DNA of 43,304 nt from Deltaproteobacteria bacterium (GTDB taxonomy: Bacteria > Myxococcota_A > Polyangia > Polyangiales > Polyangiaceae): positions 1-43,304 of the forward strand of contig QJWJ01000034.1 in NCBI GenBank assembly GCA_003235365.1, in the 5' to 3' direction. Positions within the stretch are counted from its first letter, which is position 1. Each line of letters begins with the position of its first letter. The translations under genes were made by a program, and so were the position numbers. Of the stretch, positions 7,851 through 16,442 are shown in pieces. The notes beneath the pieces were generated by a model. The model was not told where the DNA came from. It was given only the letters and a program-made list of their open reading frames with translations, and made no database searches.

Positions 7851-9758
7851 ATGATCCGAATAAACAAGCTCGTGATAGTCGGCGTTGCCGCATTGCTCCA
7901 TGTGGCATGCGGCGCGCCGCCTGACGAAGGCGTTGGGCAGCCCGACGTCGAGTCGAATGCGCAAGCCGTCGCACTCGAGGACATTGCCGGATACGACGGC
8001 GAACCTGCGTCCAAAGTCGCCGGCGCCAGAACCTTCCCGCGCAGGGCGACAGCTGCAGGCACCGACACTGCCACTGTGCGAGCGTCACTCGGCGCGGAAA
8101 AGTTTGCGGGTGAAGCGAACCGCGACACCAGCGACATACCGATCGCAGGAGAGACCACCGTGCGCAGCACCAGTCCCGTCACGGGACCTGCGCCCGCCGA
8201 GCTCGTGCTGCCCGCCGACCCCGCCGCCGCCAAAGCCGACATCGCTCGAAACTCGGCCAAACGCGATCCAAACCGGAGCTGGCGAGAGTATGCCGAGGCC
8301 GGTCAGAAACTGAGCGCAGGCACGTCGCTGCGCGCTGCCGCGGCAGCCTCCGTGTACGATAGCCGTACGTCGGTATGGTCAGCCAACACGTCAAATTTAC
8401 CGGTTTGGACGGACGCGCAGATTTGGTCACTGTTCCGCGCCGCCCGCGACAACCGGCACATGAGCGACTCGGGCGGGTTTCGACGCCGCCCCACGTGGAT
8501 GTACCCGGACGACGGCTGTTGGATTCGCGCCGAATTGGCCGCAATTGCCGCGGTGGAGGCCGGCCTACCCAAGCCCCACAAGCTGTTCTCCTTTGGCAGT
8601 CTGACCGTCAGCACCCCCAACTCTCCGAGCGGCAGTGTCTCGTGGTGGTACCACGTCGTACCCGTGGTGAAGCGCACCGACGGTGCCGTCTTCGTGCTCG
8701 ATCCGGCAATCGATCCGACTCGCCCGCTGGGCTGGGGAACCTGGTTGCTCCGCCAAGTGACGAACCTGAACAACGTCGAAGTGACCTTCGCGGATTCCGG
8801 TGCCTACGGTCCGTTCGACCCGGTAACCGGCAGTACGCCACCATCGAAACCGACCGTGATCTCCAACATGCAAGGTTACATGTCGCCCGAGTGGTCTCGA
8901 CAGGTGGCGCTGGGGCGCGACCCGGTCGTTCAGTTGGGTTACTTCCCCCCGTGGGCAAGCGCCGGTAAAGACTTCAACGCCGACGGCAAGCCCGACATCG
9001 TCTGGCGCCATCCAGTCAACGGAACCACTCAACCGTGGTACATGAACGGAACGACTCGAACGGGTTGGAACAACCTGCCCTACACCGTCGCGCAAAGCAC
9101 CGGGTGGAGCTACGCCGGTTCGGGCGACTTCAACCGCGACGGCAAGACCGACATCATCTGGTACCACGCATCCAGCGGGACGACACAGATTTGGTACATG
9201 GACGGGATCACACGGACGAGCTGGGCCAACTTGGCGAACACCGTGCCAGCGAGTTCGGGTTGGGTGTTCGCGGGTGCCGACGATTTCAACTACGACGGCA
9301 AGACCGACATCATGTGGCACAACGGTAGTACCGGCTACACGCAGATCTGGTACCTCAACGACTCGTTGCAGCTGCTCGCCTGGCCGAATCTCGCACCGCC
9401 GTACCTCGTCACGGACGCATCCGGTTGGAAGTTGGTCGCCACCGGCGACTTCAACCGGGATGGCAAGACCGACGTGATGTGGCGGCACGGCGCCAGCGGC
9501 ACTCACCAGGCCTGGTACTTGAACGAGGTCGCGTTGACGGGCTGGGCAAACATGCCCTACACCGTTTCTGACGGTTCGGGATGGCGCTTCTTCTCTGCCC
9601 GCGAGTTCAGCTATGACGGGCGAACGGACATCATCTGGCAGCACGGCGCGAGCGGCACGCTGCAGCTATGGCGCATGGACGGACTCACGCGCTTGAGCTA
9701 CAGCAACTTGCCCTACACCGTTTCTGACGCATCGGGATGGTTCGGCGGAGGCTACTGA
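7851..9758 (+). CDS. Lipoprotein: protein-glutaminase-like domain plus VCBS repeats
   Basis: A 635-residue protein. AAAGGA 7 nt upstream decides the ATG at 7851; an in-frame extension upstream lacks a signal peptide at its start. Residues 1-20 form a signal ending in a lipobox-like HVAC. Residues ~165-330 resemble the protein-glutaminase (glutamine deamidase) family. They contain YPDDGCWIRAELA with Cys223, WWYHVVPVVKR with His268, and VFVLDPAID with Asp284, which is the Cys-His-Asp order of that enzyme. Such enzymes convert protein glutamine to glutamate. From residue ~370 come five FG-GAP/VCBS units with DFNxDGKTDIxW calcium-loop cores and WYMNG/WYLN segments. A deamidase carried on a propeller-like binding module at the cell surface is a plausible reading, but substrate and activity are unproven. 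A strong hairpin follows the stop. Confidence 0.8.
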   Translation: MIRINKLVIVGVAALLHVACGAPPDEGVGQPDVESNAQAVALEDIAGYDGEPASKVAGARTFPRRATAAGTDTATVRASLGAEKFAGEANRDTSDIPIAGETTVRSTSPVTGPAPAELVLPADPAAAKADIARNSAKRDPNRSWREYAEAGQKLSAGTSLRAAAAASVYDSRTSVWSANTSNLPVWTDAQIWSLFRAARDNRHMSDSGGFRRRPTWMYPDDGCWIRAELAAIAAVEAGLPKPHKLFSFGSLTVSTPNSPSGSVSWWYHVVPVVKRTDGAVFVLDPAIDPTRPLGWGTWLLRQVTNLNNVEVTFADSGAYGPFDPVTGSTPPSKPTVISNMQGYMSPEWSRQVALGRDPVVQLGYFPPWASAGKDFNADGKPDIVWRHPVNGTTQPWYMNGTTRTGWNNLPYTVAQSTGWSYAGSGDFNRDGKTDIIWYHASSGTTQIWYMDGITRTSWANLANTVPASSGWVFAGADDFNYDGKTDIMWHNGSTGYTQIWYLNDSLQLLAWPNLAPPYLVTDASGWKLVATGDFNRDGKTDVMWRHGASGTHQAWYLNEVALTGWANMPYTVSDGSGWRFFSAREFSYDGRTDIIWQHGASGTLQLWRMDGLTRLSYSNLPYTVSDASGWFGGGY

Positions 9759-9804
9759 GAATCGTTCCTCGTTTCCCGACTGACTCCAACAGCTCGGGTG
9801 TCGT

Positions 9805-9846
9805 CGGTCGCCTGCGCCCCGTTGCATGACGGGACGCAGGCGACCG
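9805..9846. terminator. Strong hairpin between convergent genes
   Basis: CGGTCGCCTGCG (9805-9816) is the exact reverse complement of CGCAGGCGACCG (9835-9846). Inside, CCCGT pairs with ACGGG around TGCATG. It sits in the 144 bp between the protein-glutaminase stop and the stop of the minus-strand Cys-rich lipoprotein. With no U tract it is a likely bidirectional, GC-type terminator. Confidence 0.6.
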
Positions 9847-9902
9847 TACATCGCCGTGGCCAAGCCAATTGCCAACGCGCGGCCCCTCGTACCGCTCGAT
9901 GC

Positions 9903-11114
9903 TCAATCACCGGGACAATCGGGATCCTCCACACATCCGGCCTCGTACGCGAAGTTCATCTTCGGCCCACAGTCGCAACCGGGGATCAGCGTTGCACAAA
10001 TGGGAGGATTTCCGCAATCGTAGTGGCCGCAGGTGTTCGTCACCCAAGTACCACCCGTTGCCGAACACAGGACGGGATCGTCGACGAGCGGCTCTAGAAC
10101 TCGACACAGACCGTCGGTGCAGTCCGCGAGCGGTGCCTGCCCGCATTCGCATTCCGCAGTCTCAACGCCACATTCGAGTACCGCCTTCTCGAGGTTCGCG
10201 AGCAGCGCGACATCGGCGTTCACGTTCAACGCCACATAGCAACCGACATGCCCGAGCGTCGGCGTCTCCACGCCGCACAGGGTCGTATTCATGGCCATGC
10301 AGTCCGCCGCTTTCTCGCACTGAGCGGCCAGCGACCATTCTTCGACCATGCTCGATTCGATCCCAGAACACAACGCACTGGGAGTCACACAGCCACACCC
10401 GCATTCGTCACTGAAGGGCTGCTCATCGGGTTCGCAGGCAAGTCGAAGGGTGGTGCACTCGTCAGGAGACTTGCTGACGTACCGACGGTTGGGCCGCTCA
10501 CACGGATCTGGATCGGGATTGGGCGATTCGCCCTGACAAACCCAGTCGATCGCGCCGCACGAGCCATCTTCCTCACACAGAATCATGGGCGTGGCGCAGG
10601 CGCCGCTCTCGCAGGGCTTGCAAACCGCGGGCACCGGACACCCCGCAGGGCAAACCGCTGGCGCGGGATCACCCGACGGCGCAGGTGCGTTGCTGGGCGC
10701 GCCGGTCGGTTCCACCGGGGCCGTGCCTGACGAGCTGGGTTGTGCCGGCTCGGGCCCGGAGCCAGACGCGACTGGCTCGGGTTCACTCGGTGCCGGCCCC
10801 CCTGCCGCAGCATCAACCTCGGCGTCAACGGTCGGCTTGCCGCCGTTCGGTTTCGGTGCCCCCGCGTCGGCTGGCGCTTGACCGCTTCCACTGGAAGCAG
10901 CCGGATCATTTGCGGAAGCATCCGCGTTTCGCCCATCGTCAGTCGTCGTGGTCTTGACCTCGCCACGGTCTGATGACTGTTCTTCACATGCAACCATTCC
11001 GGCACCGAACACGGCGAGCGGCAACAACGCGCCGCAGCGACGCCGAAACGAGCATGAACTCCCCAACTTGTGCTCCACATGCACGACTGGTCGACCCCAG
11101 AACCGTTCAAGCAT
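9903..11114 (-). CDS. Cysteine-rich lipoprotein of unknown function
   Basis: Up to 403 residues. The ATG at 11114 has no clear ribosome-binding site; a later GTG is possible. The signal RRRCGALLPLAVFGAGMVAC gives lipidation at Cys43. A long Ala/Pro/Ser/Gly linker runs to about residue 150. The rest is packed with Cys pairs (CPAGC, CKPC, CGCGC, CECG, CDCG), indicating several disulfide-knotted modules. The segment PNRRYVSKSPDECTTLRLAC followed by FSDECGCGC is a pattern I know from other myxobacterial exported proteins of unknown role. It is presumably surface-exposed and stable extracellularly. No enzyme motif was seen. Confidence 0.75.
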   Translation of the reverse strand: MLERFWGRPVVHVEHKLGSSCSFRRRCGALLPLAVFGAGMVACEEQSSDRGEVKTTTTDDGRNADASANDPAASSGSGQAPADAGAPKPNGGKPTVDAEVDAAAGGPAPSEPEPVASGSGPEPAQPSSSGTAPVEPTGAPSNAPAPSGDPAPAVCPAGCPVPAVCKPCESGACATPMILCEEDGSCGAIDWVCQGESPNPDPDPCERPNRRYVSKSPDECTTLRLACEPDEQPFSDECGCGCVTPSALCSGIESSMVEEWSLAAQCEKAADCMAMNTTLCGVETPTLGHVGCYVALNVNADVALLANLEKAVLECGVETAECECGQAPLADCTDGLCRVLEPLVDDPVLCSATGGTWVTNTCGHYDCGNPPICATLIPGCDCGPKMNFAYEAGCVEDPDCPGD

Positions 11115-11233
11115 GAAAGCATTGTAGCGGATTACCCCAAAGGGCGAGAGCCCGTTCTCGTCCGCTGAACGTTTTGTCCTTGAACGAGTCTGCCACCGCG
11201 ATCTCCCCGCGCAACAACCCGGAAAAAACTGCC

Positions 11234-11261
11234 GCCAAGGGTCGTCGCGACGACCCTTGGC
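11234..11261 (-). terminator. Intrinsic terminator without an assigned gene
   Basis: A perfect 28-bp palindrome whose arms are GCCAAGGGTCGTCG and its reverse complement. On the minus strand it is followed within 6 nt by TTTTTT (11224-11229). It is the only hairpin in the window with a proper T run. It would end a minus-strand transcript coming from 11262 or beyond. Confidence 0.65.
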
Positions 11262-11366
11262 CCGATGCCAACCGCCACCCCAAGTTGAGCAACGAGCGCC
11301 ACTTGCTCACCCGACCGACACCGCGCAACGCGTTCACCCACCACTCAGTTCCGTTACTAGTGAACA

Positions 11367-11636
11367 TCACATCTCGACAACCCACGAGCCGTCTGGCAAT
11401 TCGAACGACGACAACTCGTCCCCCAACTCGACCAGAAAGGTCTCAGACTTCAGGCGGGCGCCATTTGGTGTTTGCGCCGCATTTTGGAGGGGAGGGTCGC
11501 CTACTCCCTGCAACGCGTTGGGATCCCCGAGATCGTTCGCGACGTCCGTTTGCCAACAGCTCAACCGGAACGATACACCCGCCGATGGACAATGCGGGGA
11601 CGCTGCACTCTTCCACGCATCCAACCCCGAAAACAC
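11367..11636 (-). CDS. Candidate small protein upstream of the orphan terminator
   Basis: An 89-codon frame from GTG at 11636 with a poor ribosome-binding site (AGGGG directly before the start). The C-terminal part (SETFLVELGDELSSFELPDG and then SWVVEM) looks protein-like, the N-terminal part less so. Third-position GC is lower than in neighbours. The terminator lies about 105 bp downstream in the right orientation. It could instead be a noncoding RNA or a decayed gene. Confidence 0.25.
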   Translation of the reverse strand: MFSGLDAWKSAASPHCPSAGVSFRLSCWQTDVANDLGDPNALQGVGDPPLQNAAQTPNGARLKSETFLVELGDELSSFELPDGSWVVEM

Positions 11637-11691
11637 CCCTGATGGTCGCCAAATATTGCGCCGAGAACGTGAAAGAAAAAGCCGATAATCT

Positions 11692-11725
11692 GGAGGACTA
11701 AGATCGCTCCAGGAGCGTAGCCTCC
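11692..11725 (+). promoter_or_regulatory. Nested hairpin upstream of the esterase gene
   Basis: GGAGG (11692-11696) pairs with CCTCC (11721-11725), CTA (11698-11700) with TAG (11718-11720), and CGCTC (11705-11709) with GAGCG (11713-11717). It lies about 180 bp before the esterase start. It could be a structured leader or a palindromic protein site; the function is unknown. Confidence 0.3.
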
Positions 11726-11901
11726 GTCAACGCAGGCGTCACCAGTGCCGCGCGGCCACGTTTCGGAGCACCGCCGAACCCGCCGACACTTGGTGGAGCA
11801 GTGGCTGGCCCGCCGCAGCATGAGTTGTTCGCGCCGAGCCCGTCCGCATTTGAACCGCCTGGACACCAACCCATCCCCGAGCGTTGGATAGGAAACGAGC
11901 C

Positions 11902-13101
11902 ATGAAGCAATCCAAACCGTCCGCAAAGCCCAGCATTCCCCACGCAACTCCAGTCCGCCGACAGAGCGTACCTCAGTTCGGTGGGAGTACGCGACGAGCA
12001 GCTTTCGGGCTGGCCTTGCTGTGTTGCGCGGGCGTCGTCGCCTGCGGCGAAGACGCCACCGACGGCACCATGAGCCAAGCTACGGTGAATTCGTCGAGCC
12101 CCACTGTCTCGCCGACCGACAGTACTTCTGGCACGCCATCGGCGAGCAGCACCACGGTGCCGACGACACCGGCGACAAGCACAGTCTCACCCGTTAACCC
12201 TGTTCCATCAACCGGTCCGTCAGGCCCAACCGGCCCTGCACCGTCTCAAACCACGACGAGCACCTCTCCGGGTGGTACTGGCCCGATGCCGTCCACCTCG
12301 ACCAGCACTGATCCAACGAGTGGCGGGATGGGCGGCGGCACGGCAGACGCCTCTGCAGGTGGCGGAGCCAACGATCCAATGGGCACCGGTGGGCAGACAG
12401 GTGGGGCTGGTGGCATGAACGGGGCTGGCGGCAGTGGCGGCGGAGGCTCCTCCGATGGGGGCTTCGACCCGTGCCCCGACGCCGAACCCTGCAAGATCCT
12501 CCCGTTAGGCGACTCCATCACCGAAGGCATCGGCTCGTCGAACTCCAGTGCGTACCGAGGTGAGCTCTTTCACCTCGCTCTCGAAGACGGCAAGGACATC
12601 ACCTACGTTGGGAGCCGCATGGCGGGCCCGAGTATGATTGACGGCACGCCATTCCCAACCGCCCACGAGGGCACCAGCGGCATCACGATCAGCGGCCTCG
12701 ACATGAAGCTGCCCGGCCTGCTCGATCAGATTGGTGACGCACACATCGTGCTGGTACACATCGGGACCAACGACATGTACACTCAGCCAGGGCCGGCCAT
12801 GGCCCCTCAACGGCTTGGAACGTTCCTCGACAACATCATGGGCTATTGGCCTGACGCCTTGTTCGTCGTCGCGAAGATCACTCCATACCCGTCGCAGAAC
12901 GGCGACATCATGACTTACAACGATGCCATCGTCCCCGTCGTTCAGGAACGTATCGACGCAGGGGCGAACATGATCATGGTCGATCAGTTTACGGGTTTCC
13001 CCGACAGCGAGTTTGCTGACGTCGTTCACCCCAACGACGACGGCTATGCGCGAATGGCAGGCGTCTGGTACGAGGCCATCGAACCGTACCTCAAACCCTG
13101 A
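11902..13101 (+). CDS. SGNH/CE3-type carbohydrate esterase lipoprotein
   Basis: A 399-residue predicted lipoprotein with lipobox GVVAC (Cys48) followed by a ~140-residue Ser/Thr/Pro and Gly-rich linker. Residues ~197-399 are an SGNH hydrolase: LPLGDSITEGIG with Ser205 (block I), HEGTSGITI with Gly260 (block II), VHIGTNDMY with Asn290 (block III), and DVVHPND with Asp373 and His376 (block V). The HEGxSG sequence resembles carbohydrate esterase family 3, whose characterised members are acetylxylan esterases. The ATG at 11902 is preferred over an in-frame TTG at 11884 because the basic N-terminus plus hydrophobic core then makes a normal signal. Together with the GH11 xylanase it suggests surface digestion of acetylated xylan; this link is inference. 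Confidence 0.85.
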   Translation: MKQSKPSAKPSIPHATPVRRQSVPQFGGSTRRAAFGLALLCCAGVVACGEDATDGTMSQATVNSSSPTVSPTDSTSGTPSASSTTVPTTPATSTVSPVNPVPSTGPSGPTGPAPSQTTTSTSPGGTGPMPSTSTSTDPTSGGMGGGTADASAGGGANDPMGTGGQTGGAGGMNGAGGSGGGGSSDGGFDPCPDAEPCKILPLGDSITEGIGSSNSSAYRGELFHLALEDGKDITYVGSRMAGPSMIDGTPFPTAHEGTSGITISGLDMKLPGLLDQIGDAHIVLVHIGTNDMYTQPGPAMAPQRLGTFLDNIMGYWPDALFVVAKITPYPSQNGDIMTYNDAIVPVVQERIDAGANMIMVDQFTGFPDSEFADVVHPNDDGYARMAGVWYEAIEPYLKP

Positions 13102-13139
13102 CGCGCTCAGACCGCACCCTCGACGAGTTTCCTTTCGGA

Positions 13140-13168
13140 CTGCTGCGGCCTCTAACTGGAGGCAGCAG
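13140..13168. terminator. Hairpin between convergent genes
   Basis: CTGCT (13140-13144) and GCCTC (13148-13152) pair with GAGGC (13159-13163) and AGCAG (13164-13168), with a 3-nt bulge (GCG) on the 5' arm. It lies in the 110 bp between the esterase stop and the stop of the Na/Pi transporter gene. Confidence 0.5.
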
Positions 13169-13211
13169 CAACCGTCTGACGCTCAGGCAAGACAAGCCAC
13201 CTCAGAGAGCA

Positions 13212-14801
13212 TTAGTCAAGCTCAGCTGCGAGGTTGCGCTCACCGCTGAGGTGGTCCGTGATGCGCCAGATATAGTAACCCATCTCATCAACTCGACGCG
13301 CCGCTTCAATGAGCCTGCCGGCATCCGCCGCGTCGAGTTCGCCCTTGGCGGTGCGCCTCAGCACCGCCTCGCGAAGTTCCTTGCGCTGGGCAGCTAGCCG
13401 CTGCGAAGTCGCCTCGACCGTATTCACCGGAGCAGTGCGCGTGGGGTCACTGGCCCATGCCAGTACGGTGTCTAGCAGTTCGAGCAATGCTGCTCTCAAG
13501 ACCGCGACTTCCTCGCGAGGCAAGAATACGCTCTCGTCTAGTCGGAGTAGCGTGCTCGTGAGCCGTTCCAGGTGATCCAGCGCGTGGAGCGTGGACGCGT
13601 GGCGGCGCCTCAGTTCGCGCGCAGGATGCTCGGTGCCGGTGAGTTCACTGATGAAGCGCGTGGTTTCTCTACCAGCGGCTTCTACCGACTGCAGGCGCTG
13701 TTTCGAGATTCGCGTGAACTCGCCTCGCCTCAGCGCATCGGCCAGGGTTACAAACACCTCGTTTGCCATTTCCAAGGCGGTCTGCCGCACCGCCTCAATC
13801 GCCAAACTGCCGAGCTGGGTCGCATTGACGTCCAGGTGACGTGTCAGCCGGTCCCCGCTTTGTGGCACCAGACGCACGACGAGGCGTGACAGTTGCCGCG
13901 TGAACGGCAGCATCAGAGCAACACCAAACAAGTTGAATGCAGTATGAAACGCCGCCAGTGAAATCGCGGCGTCGTCACGCCCGAGCTGCAAGCTCAAGTG
14001 TCTGACGAGGGCTACGAATACGGGCAACAAGGCGAGCGCGACGACTCCCGTGACCAAATTGAAGAGGGTGTGCGCCAGGGCCGAACGCTTCGCAGAGGTG
14101 GAAGCCCCGATCGCGGCCAGGGCCGCAGTCACCGTCGTACCGATGTTGACTCCGATCACGAGCGCAGCCGATTGAGAAAGCGCGATACTCCCGGAGTGCA
14201 ACGCCGTCAGCGTCGTGGCAACGGCAGCGCTCGAGGACTGCATCACGACAGTCATCAGCATCCCGGTCGCCAACAGCAACAGGCGCCCTCCCAGACCGTC
14301 CCCTGGGAGTTCTGCCGGCGTGACGTACGCACTGAGCCCCTGCATGCCCTCCTGCAGGGTCCCAACACCCACGAAAATCAAACCAAGACCAGCAAGCGCA
14401 AGCCCTGCCTCAGAGCCGCGTCCCCGCCCAAAGATGTTCAATCCCGCGCCAACGCCAACTGCAGGCAACGCCAGTGATGCCACATCGAGCTTCAAACCCA
14501 CGGTGGCCACGAGCCACCCGGTCACCGTCGTGCCGATGTTGGCGCCGAAAATCACGCCCAGCGACTGCTCGAAGGTGAGCAGCCCCGCACCAACAAACCC
14601 AATCGTCGCCACGGTCGTCACGCTGGACGACTGGACCAATGCCGTGACGAGCGTTCCGGAGATCAGCGCTTGCACAGGCCCGCCCGTAAAGCGAAGCAGT
14701 GTCTTACGCAGTGTCTCGCCGGCAACCGCTCGCAGGCCCTGCGTCGTCAAGACCATGCCGACGAGAAACAGTCCGATACCACCGAGCAGCTGTCCAAACA
14801 T
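13212..14801 (-). CDS. Na+/phosphate cotransporter family protein (NptA/YjbB type) with PhoU-like tail
   Basis: A 529-residue inner-membrane protein. I start it at ATG 14801 (MFGQLLGGIG); the frame extends upstream to 14948, but that part overlaps the preceding gene and is not membrane-like. Two inverted PNaS repeats carry the diagnostic QSSS motifs at residues 57-60 and 188-191, each followed by an ANIGTT or VNIGTT segment. About eight hydrophobic helices reach residue ~350. Residues ~350-529 are a helical PhoU-like domain. The family moves phosphate with sodium, in bacteria often outward when phosphate is high. It begins 20 bp after the stop of the upstream lipoprotein gene, so the two are probably cotranscribed. 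Confidence 0.9.
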   Translation of the reverse strand: MFGQLLGGIGLFLVGMVLTTQGLRAVAGETLRKTLLRFTGGPVQALISGTLVTALVQSSSVTTVATIGFVGAGLLTFEQSLGVIFGANIGTTVTGWLVATVGLKLDVASLALPAVGVGAGLNIFGRGRGSEAGLALAGLGLIFVGVGTLQEGMQGLSAYVTPAELPGDGLGGRLLLLATGMLMTVVMQSSSAAVATTLTALHSGSIALSQSAALVIGVNIGTTVTAALAAIGASTSAKRSALAHTLFNLVTGVVALALLPVFVALVRHLSLQLGRDDAAISLAAFHTAFNLFGVALMLPFTRQLSRLVVRLVPQSGDRLTRHLDVNATQLGSLAIEAVRQTALEMANEVFVTLADALRRGEFTRISKQRLQSVEAAGRETTRFISELTGTEHPARELRRRHASTLHALDHLERLTSTLLRLDESVFLPREEVAVLRAALLELLDTVLAWASDPTRTAPVNTVEATSQRLAAQRKELREAVLRRTAKGELDAADAGRLIEAARRVDEMGYYIWRITDHLSGERNLAAELD

Positions 14802-14821
14802 CGGGATTGGGGGGTCCGCGC

Positions 14822-15511
14822 TCACCGCAGATCGGAAGGTTCGCTCATCTGTTCGTCGGGAGGTTCTACTCCTTCCGACTCCGGGTGCGCCAGGCCGTTG
14901 AAGCCGTCCAAGCTCAACCCTGGATAGTCTCGCTCTCGAGGCCGGCACAGCTCGACGTTGACGATGAGCGATGCACCGTGCCGCGTCCCGCGCGCGATGA
15001 CCAAGCCCGAGTTCGCCAGCTCCTCATCGGCGAAAGTGCAACAGGCGCCACTCTCATCAGCTGTACATTCCGCGGGGGTTTGATCTGCGAGCACGAACTC
15101 GACGCCTGCGCCCACCTCCTCCGAATCGTAGAGCGAGTGCGGAGTGCCCACGTCGTTGGCCTGGGCAACGGAAAGATCACTAGTGAGCAGCAGCGGACCA
15201 CCACCACTCTCGCAGCAACGTGACCCGCACGGCTCTGACTTGCGAGCAATCGAGCCCCGAACCAACGTGGCCACCACGACGGTGTGAGCTACCGGCGGCC
15301 TCGGCGCGAACAGGTGCGACGGCTCGAGTCCCGGGGGGCAGTCGACAATCCTGCGACCAGCGCAGGGACGTTCCGCGATGCAGTTCCGTTCGACTTCTGC
15401 GGACGTCCCTGGCGGCGCGGCCTTGTTCGCACAGGCAGCGACCACGCCGAAGACGCAAAGCGCAGGAACGATGACCGAGCACGGAAGGGATCGAACAACG
15501 TTGGGGATCAT
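14822..15511 (-). CDS. Hypothetical lipoprotein cotranscribed with the Na/Pi transporter
   Basis: A 229-residue protein. The signal ends in the lipobox VVAAC (Cys27). The mature part has about ten Cys (for example CAGRRIVDC, CGSRCC, CTADESGACC), likely forming disulfides, and a Glu/Pro-rich end. I recognise no family. It lies directly upstream of the transporter gene (20 bp gap), so a link to phosphate handling is possible but rests only on position. Confidence 0.7.
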   Translation of the reverse strand: MIPNVVRSLPCSVIVPALCVFGVVAACANKAAPPGTSAEVERNCIAERPCAGRRIVDCPPGLEPSHLFAPRPPVAHTVVVATLVRGSIARKSEPCGSRCCESGGGPLLLTSDLSVAQANDVGTPHSLYDSEEVGAGVEFVLADQTPAECTADESGACCTFADEELANSGLVIARGTRHGASLIVNVELCRPRERDYPGLSLDGFNGLAHPESEGVEPPDEQMSEPSDLR

Positions 15512-15779
15512 TCGAACATTCTACCGTCCCGAGGGAGCAGCTCGGAACAAATGAATGGGTGTCGCCTCGAACGGAAGGATGGAAACGTCGGCGTGGAAGA
15601 TTCGCTACGGACCGCGCGACCAGGATACTGGGCGCCAGTGGGGCACCACCGCCATCCCTGAGGTGGTCCACTCGTACGGGGACTCGCGGCGGAAGCACCG
15701 CCGAGGACGCCTCGCGAATCGTTTGCGTGCCGCGCCGGTGACACCGACCATTCGACCACCCGGCACGTCTTGCGCGACT

Positions 15780-16442
15780 TCAGACAGCTGAGCACTGTTT
15801 GCGCCAACACCGAAGCATGCAGGGCAACTCTCGGTCTACCTCCACCACCTCGTAGCACTTGGGCATCCGCCCACCGAAGCCGCCGTAGACAATCACCAAG
15901 GTTCCAACGTGCAAGCCTTCGAGAAACGAGGTCATCCGCCCCACTTCATGGTCGTAGCGCACTCGATCGAGAGCGAGGTGGTCGTCCAGACGCCGTTCGG
16001 GCAATTCCAGATTCTCCCGAAACGGATTGAAGAGATAGTAAGCCTCACCTTCAGGCATGGGATCTATCCCGAACGTTCCTTCGATGAACCTCACTCGATC
16101 GTCAACGTCGAACTGTTCGGCGAGCCTTCTCGCGGCTTGAACGAGATATTGCCGCTGTTCGATCCCGGTGAACGCGCATTCGCTGGTCAGTGCGGTCGCG
16201 ACGCAAAACTTGCCCGCACCGGATCCAATATCAACGACGCTTCGAACTCCGTGACGATGCAGCCACTGCGAAACCCTCACGGTGACACTCAACGGCGTCC
16301 AGTAGGTGTTCGAGACACGCTGCTGTTCGTCCGACAACCAGCGATCGAACGCCCGATCACTCGGAGAGTTTGCCGTGCGTAGCATCTGGACGATGCGCTC
16401 GCGATTAGGCCTGACCGCCACCGCCGCGCTCAACTCGGCCAT
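15780..16442 (-). CDS. Class I SAM-dependent methyltransferase
   Basis: A 220-residue protein. AAAGGAG at 16448-16454 lies 5 nt before the ATG at 16442 and decides the start over an in-frame upstream codon. Motif I is VVDIGSGAGKF (69-79); the acidic loop of motif II is GIEQRQ. The catalytic-loop position carries NPF (139-141, YYLFNPFREN), similar to the [ND]PP[FY] sites of N-methyltransferases but with Phe. The N-terminus (residues 1-55) is helical. The substrate is unknown. It stands alone in its strand block, with its own promoter region upstream. Confidence 0.8.
   Translation of the reverse strand: MAELSAAVAVRPNRERIVQMLRTANSPSDRAFDRWLSDEQQRVSNTYWTPLSVTVRVSQWLHRHGVRSVVDIGSGAGKFCVATALTSECAFTGIEQRQYLVQAARRLAEQFDVDDRVRFIEGTFGIDPMPEGEAYYLFNPFRENLELPERRLDDHLALDRVRYDHEVGRMTSFLEGLHVGTLVIVYGGFGGRMPKCYEVVEVDRELPCMLRCWRKQCSAV

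Larger units (their letters stand above)
11115..11901. other. Divergent intergenic region with an orphan minus-strand terminator
   Basis: It lies between the Cys-rich lipoprotein and the CE3 esterase. It contains an intrinsic-type terminator on the minus strand (11234-11261) that no annotated gene explains, an open frame upstream of it (11367-11636), and a nested hairpin (11692-11725). Promoters for the two flanking genes should also be here; none could be fixed. Confidence 0.5.

Noticed and set aside
8565..9644. 359-codon minus-strand frame opposite the protein-glutaminase gene
   Set aside because: The plus strand carries clear domains and repeats; the antisense frame is a shadow with repeat-derived periodicity.
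14802..14948. Longer start for the Na/Pi transporter
   Set aside because: It would overlap the upstream lipoprotein gene and adds a polar Arg-rich stretch before the first membrane helix.
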